Source: CAZWMK01 sp964635065
Lineage (GTDB): Bacteria > Pseudomonadota > Alphaproteobacteria > Sphingomonadales > Sphingomonadaceae
Direction: 5' to 3'
DNA length: 8,500 bases
Assembly: GCA_964635065.1 (NCBI GenBank)
Contig: CAZWMK010000101.1
Location: forward strand, 1 to 8,500
The notes below the pieces were generated by a model, which worked only from the letters and a program-made list of their open reading frames with translations, searched no databases and had not been told where the DNA came from. The number at the start of each line of letters is the position of its first letter. Position 1 is the first letter of the stretch. Positions 5,763 to 8,500 of the stretch are shown piece after piece. The position numbers and the translations under genes were made by a program.

Positions 5763-5869
5763 GCTTGTGTGTTTGCGTTTGCGTTCGCGTCAACCTGATC
5801 AACCGGGCCGGCTGGCTACGGCTACGTCAGGATCAAGAGCACCACATAATAATCATCGAAGGGGAAAAC

Positions 5870-8143
5870 ATGCCTCCTGCATCGCATTTCGCTCGCAAGG
5901 GCACGCTTGCACTCGGTCAGGTATCGCTGATCGCACTTGGCCTTGCCGCCGCGACGCTGGCGCCTGCAACCGCCGCCCGCGCACAGACAGCAGCCGAAGA
6001 CGCCGGCCAGATCGAAGAAATCATCGTCAGCGCCCGTCGCCGTGCGGAATCGCTGCAGGATACGCCGATCGCCATGACGGCGATCTCCGCCTCGCAGCTT
6101 GAAGCCACGGCTTCGGTCAAGATCTCCGATATCCAGGGCCAGGCGCCGAACCTGCTCATCACGCAACAGGTATCGGGCGCTGCCGCTGCCAACATCTCGA
6201 TCCGCGGCCTCAGCTTCGCCGACATTGAAAAGTCGTTCGATCCGACCGTGGCTGTCGTGGTCGATGGCGTGTTCATCGGCACGTCGACCGGTCAGTTCCT
6301 CGATTTCTTCGACATTGAATCAATCGAAGTGCTGCGTGGTCCACAGGGCAACCTGTTTGGTCGCAATACCATCGGTGGCGTGATCAACATCCGCCGCACG
6401 CGCCCGAAGGATGAAATCGGCGGCAAGTTCGAAGTCGATTATGGCAAATTCGACACGCTGTCGGCCCGTGGCGTGCTGCACATCCCGGTCATCCAGGACA
6501 AGCTGCATGCCAAGTTCTTCGGCTTCCACTCGCGCACCGACGGCTTCTACAAGAACTATGACGACGGCAAGCGGCGCGGCGGCGGCAAGAACACCAACTT
6601 CGGTGCGGCCTTCGAATTCACGCCAAGCGAAGATTTCGACGCACTGCTGACGCTTGAAAAGCAGGTGTCGAGCCACGATAACGTCGTCTCGAACATCTCG
6701 GGCACCGGCGAACTCTTCTGCGCCGCCGCTGCGATTCCCAACCAGTGCGACCGCGGCACGACCAAGGATCTCTATACTGTCTTCGCCGACGACAGCATCG
6801 CGAAATATCGCTCGCCGGCTGCAACTCTCGAAATGAACTATGACGCCGGCGCCGTCAAACTCACCTCGATCACAAGCTATCGCGAGTCAAAAGACAGCTC
6901 GTATGAAGACGTCGACGGCTTTGCCGAAGCCTTCTATTTCGTCGACCGCAATTCGAAATATGATCAGTTCAGCCAGGAACTGCGCGCAGCAGGCCAGTTG
7001 AGCGACAGCTTCGACTATGTCGTTGGCGCCTATTATTTCGACAGCAGCTACTCCCTGGATCAGAAGACCAACCTGTTCGGTGGCGGCTTCTATCAGTCGC
7101 AGATCACCCATGGCGCGTCGGAGAGCTATGCGGCGTTCGGCGACTTCAACTGGGAATTCATGCCGCAGCTCCGTCTGAACTTCGGCGGCCGCTGGACGCA
7201 TGACAAGAAAACGCTGGAAACCTCGGCTCCGGATACCAATGGCGTGTTCACCAACTTTGGCAGCAACAGCAAATCGTGGAGCAAGTTCACGCCGAAGGTC
7301 TCGCTCGACTATCGACCGAACGACGATCTCATGCTCTATGCATCGTGGTCGCGCGGTTACCGTTCGGGCGGCTTCTCCGGCCGTGGCCTCGACCGCGTTT
7401 CGGCAACCACGCCGTTCAACCCGGAAACGGTCGACAGCTATGAAGCCGGTTTCAAGGCCGAATTCCTCGACCGCCGTCTCCAGCTGAACGTATCGGCCTT
7501 CTACGTCGAATATGACGACATTCAGCAGAACATCACCAAGCCGGGCGGCTCGACCGGCAACATCACCATTGTCGAAAACGCCGCCGCCGCCAAGGTGAAG
7601 GGCATTGAAGCCGACTTCACCGCCCTGCCGGTCGACAATCTGACGATCCGCGGCTCGATCGGCCTCCTCGACAACAAGTTCAAGGGCTTTACCAACCAGG
7701 AAGCAGTTGCGGTCGGTTTCCACACCTTCGATTATTCGGGCGTCGACATGATCTACGCGCCGAAGATCACGGCGTCCTTGAACTTCGAGTACAAGCATGA
7801 ACTGCCGACCGGCGAAGTTCGCCTGAACGGTAGCTACCGCTACATCGACGATTACGATCAGCAGATCTCGCGCGATGCCCGCATCCCGGCGCCGAACACC
7901 ACCGGCACCACCGTGCTGACCGAGAACGATCCGCGCGTCCGCACCGACACGCAGAATCTGGTCGATGCCTCGATCTCCTACATCCTGCCCGCAGGCAATG
8001 GCGAAGCGCGTATCACGCTCTTCGGTCGCAACCTGCTTGATGACCGCGGCGCTGCCACGGCCTTCACCGTTGCAGGCCTGTGGACCTTTGCAACCGCGCG
8101 CGAACCGCGCACCTACGGCATTCAGCTCGGCTACAAGTTCTGA
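5870..8143 (+). CDS. TonB-dependent outer membrane receptor
   Basis: This is a complete 757-residue outer-membrane active transporter of the TonB-dependent receptor family. A signal peptide runs from residue 1 to about 38 (basic FARKG, hydrophobic LIALGLAAATLA, cleavage near ARA-QT). The TonB box follows at about 50-54 (EIIVS). The plug domain contains QDTPIAMTAISASQLE, ISIRGLSF at 109-116 and the hallmark VLRGPQGNLFGRNTIGGVINI at 154-174. A 22-strand-type beta barrel rich in alternating aromatic residues makes up the rest and ends in YGIQLGYKF, with the terminal Phe needed for outer-membrane insertion. The ATG at 5870 is chosen because AAGGGG precedes it and the signal peptide starts there; a longer in-frame reading crosses the Ns and is not credible. 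The ligand is unknown. In sphingomonads such receptors without siderophore genes often serve catabolic loci, here perhaps the Rieske oxygenase. A strong terminator follows. Confidence 0.95.
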   Translation: MPPASHFARKGTLALGQVSLIALGLAAATLAPATAARAQTAAEDAGQIEEIIVSARRRAESLQDTPIAMTAISASQLEATASVKISDIQGQAPNLLITQQVSGAAAANISIRGLSFADIEKSFDPTVAVVVDGVFIGTSTGQFLDFFDIESIEVLRGPQGNLFGRNTIGGVINIRRTRPKDEIGGKFEVDYGKFDTLSARGVLHIPVIQDKLHAKFFGFHSRTDGFYKNYDDGKRRGGGKNTNFGAAFEFTPSEDFDALLTLEKQVSSHDNVVSNISGTGELFCAAAAIPNQCDRGTTKDLYTVFADDSIAKYRSPAATLEMNYDAGAVKLTSITSYRESKDSSYEDVDGFAEAFYFVDRNSKYDQFSQELRAAGQLSDSFDYVVGAYYFDSSYSLDQKTNLFGGGFYQSQITHGASESYAAFGDFNWEFMPQLRLNFGGRWTHDKKTLETSAPDTNGVFTNFGSNSKSWSKFTPKVSLDYRPNDDLMLYASWSRGYRSGGFSGRGLDRVSATTPFNPETVDSYEAGFKAEFLDRRLQLNVSAFYVEYDDIQQNITKPGGSTGNITIVENAAAAKVKGIEADFTALPVDNLTIRGSIGLLDNKFKGFTNQEAVAVGFHTFDYSGVDMIYAPKITASLNFEYKHELPTGEVRLNGSYRYIDDYDQQISRDARIPAPNTTGTTVLTENDPRVRTDTQNLVDASISYILPAGNGEARITLFGRNLLDDRGAATAFTVAGLWTFATAREPRTYGIQLGYKF

Positions 8144-8165
8144 TCTGAAGACCTGACGGCATTTG

Positions 8166-8200
8166 CGGCCGGGAAGCCCTGCTTCCCGGCCGTTTTTTTT
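8166..8200 (+). terminator. Strong intrinsic terminator of the TonB receptor gene
   Basis: CGGCCGGGAAGC (8166-8177) and GCTTCCCGGCCG (8181-8192) form a perfect 12-bp stem with a CCT loop, followed directly by eight Ts. It begins 22 bases after the receptor stop codon, so the receptor is the last gene of its transcript. Confidence 0.95.
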
Positions 8201-8237
8201 CGTTATACAGGACCAGAACAGCGCGGCCATCAGCCAT

Positions 8238-8500
8238 TGAGGTAGTGCCGGTTTTCTGGACAGGATGTTAAGCTACTTCCGACCTGATGGATTGGTACGG
8301 GAATGAAGACGACGAGGAAGCGCTACAGCGCCGATTTCAAGGCGAAGGTGGTACTGGAGGAAGCGCTGGCCCGGTTCGGCAGGCCGGAAATCTTCAACAC
8401 GGATCAGGGCGGCCAGTTCACGTCGCAGGCGTTCCCCACGGTGCTGCGCGATGCCGAGGTCCGCATCAGCATGGATGGCCGGGGCCGGTGGATCACCTAT
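8238..8500 (+). mobile_element. IS3-family insertion sequence remnant (left part, continues past the window)
   Basis: After the receptor terminator the sequence changes to an insertion-sequence end. A TG-initial stretch with GTGCCGGTTTTCTGGACAGG (within about 8238-8265) resembles an IS3-family left terminal repeat, and it is followed at 8303 by an OrfA start codon. The exact left boundary cannot be fixed without the matching right end, which is outside the window. The coding part is internally deleted, so this is a non-autonomous derivative. Confidence 0.6.
8303..8500 (+). pseudogene. IS3-family transposase remnant: OrfA start fused in frame to OrfB pieces (partial)
   Basis: The 66 visible codons read without a stop. 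Residues 1-18 (MKTTRKRYSADFKAKVVL) are the start of an IS3-family OrfA helix-turn-helix protein. From about EEALARFGRPEIFNTDQG the sequence is instead the late part of the OrfB DDE integrase domain, with D34 as its second catalytic Asp, through ISMDGRGRW at 55-63. In intact transposases GRGRW is followed by a D-N-x-F-x-E block with the catalytic Glu. Here the next residues are ITY, matching the WITYYN-x-x-RPH block found later in OrfB. So two internal deletions are likely, and the product lacks the first Asp and the Glu. It should be inactive as a transposase. OrfA and OrfB are normally in different frames, so the in-frame join is itself evidence of rearrangement. The right end is outside the window. 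Confidence 0.75.

Larger units (their letters stand above)
5642..5806. repeat. Tandem repeat unit, copy 2 (165 bp)
   Basis: This is the second copy of the unit, beginning GGAATCCGGCCTCTCA and ending CTGATCAACCGG, 63 bases before the TonB receptor start codon. It retains the 14-bp palindrome (5681-5694), a shorter C7 run (5738-5744), the 18-bp palindrome (5745-5762) and GTTTGC-GTTTGC-GTTCGC (5771-5788). It lacks a few bases (TACTC region) present in copy 1 after the C run. TTGACT at 5664-5669 could serve as a -35, but no good -10 follows at the right distance. The 63 bases after it hold only a GGCTAC direct repeat and the receptor ribosome binding site. Confidence 0.9.

Noticed and set aside
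5461..5806. CRISPR-like array
   Set aside because: Only two long diverged units are present, with no short identical repeats, no regular spacers and no cas genes.
5591..5869. N-terminal extension of the TonB receptor through the Ns
   Set aside because: It depends on ten unknown bases keeping frame and consists of translated repeat DNA; a signal peptide with ribosome binding site starts at 5870.
6887..8230. A 447-residue minus-strand ORF over the TonB receptor gene
   Set aside because: It is an antisense shadow of the receptor, has no recognisable domain, and runs through the receptor terminator.

Overview
The window is GC-rich (roughly 60 percent by eye) and looks like chromosomal DNA of an alphaproteobacterium, most likely a sphingomonad. 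The reasons are the compact rpmI-rplT-pheS cluster, an alphaproteobacterial-type HisN phosphatase, a short DUF983 protein, and a large TonB-dependent receptor close to a Rieske oxygenase. This taxonomic call is inference from gene content and protein style.

Layout. Positions 1-1271 hold a minus-strand translation cluster read right to left: a candidate promoter, rpmI (L35), rplT (L20), a long intergenic hairpin, then pheS running off the left edge. Positions 1275-2057 hold hisN on the same strand, with a terminator-like hairpin inside its leader. A glutathione transferase-like gene (2150-2755, plus) diverges from hisN and converges on a small zinc-ribbon membrane protein of the DUF983 family (2765-3136, minus). 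From 3258 to 5278 there is an accessory module: a palindromic candidate operator, a TetR-type regulator starting at GTG (plus), and a Rieske non-heme iron oxygenase alpha subunit (minus) that converges on it. The 590-base gene-free stretch 5279-5869 contains the oxygenase leader and two diverged tandem copies of a 165-170 bp unit. The copies are separated by ten Ns, which is an assembly gap of unknown true length. Next comes a complete TonB-dependent receptor (5870-8143) with a strong terminator. The right edge (about 8238-8500) is an IS3-family remnant in which the start of OrfA is joined in frame to pieces of OrfB.

How the parts may work together. The left third is housekeeping: translation and probably histidine synthesis. 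The TetR regulator, the Rieske oxygenase and the TonB receptor could form a take-up-and-oxygenate module for a hydrophobic or aromatic substrate, with the oxygenase and receptor diverging from the duplicated regulatory region. The substrate cannot be read from the sequence, and no ferredoxin or reductase partner is present in the window. The most notable unexplained structures are the duplicated palindrome-bearing unit at the assembly gap, the doubly deleted IS3 derivative, and the long hairpin between rplT and pheS.
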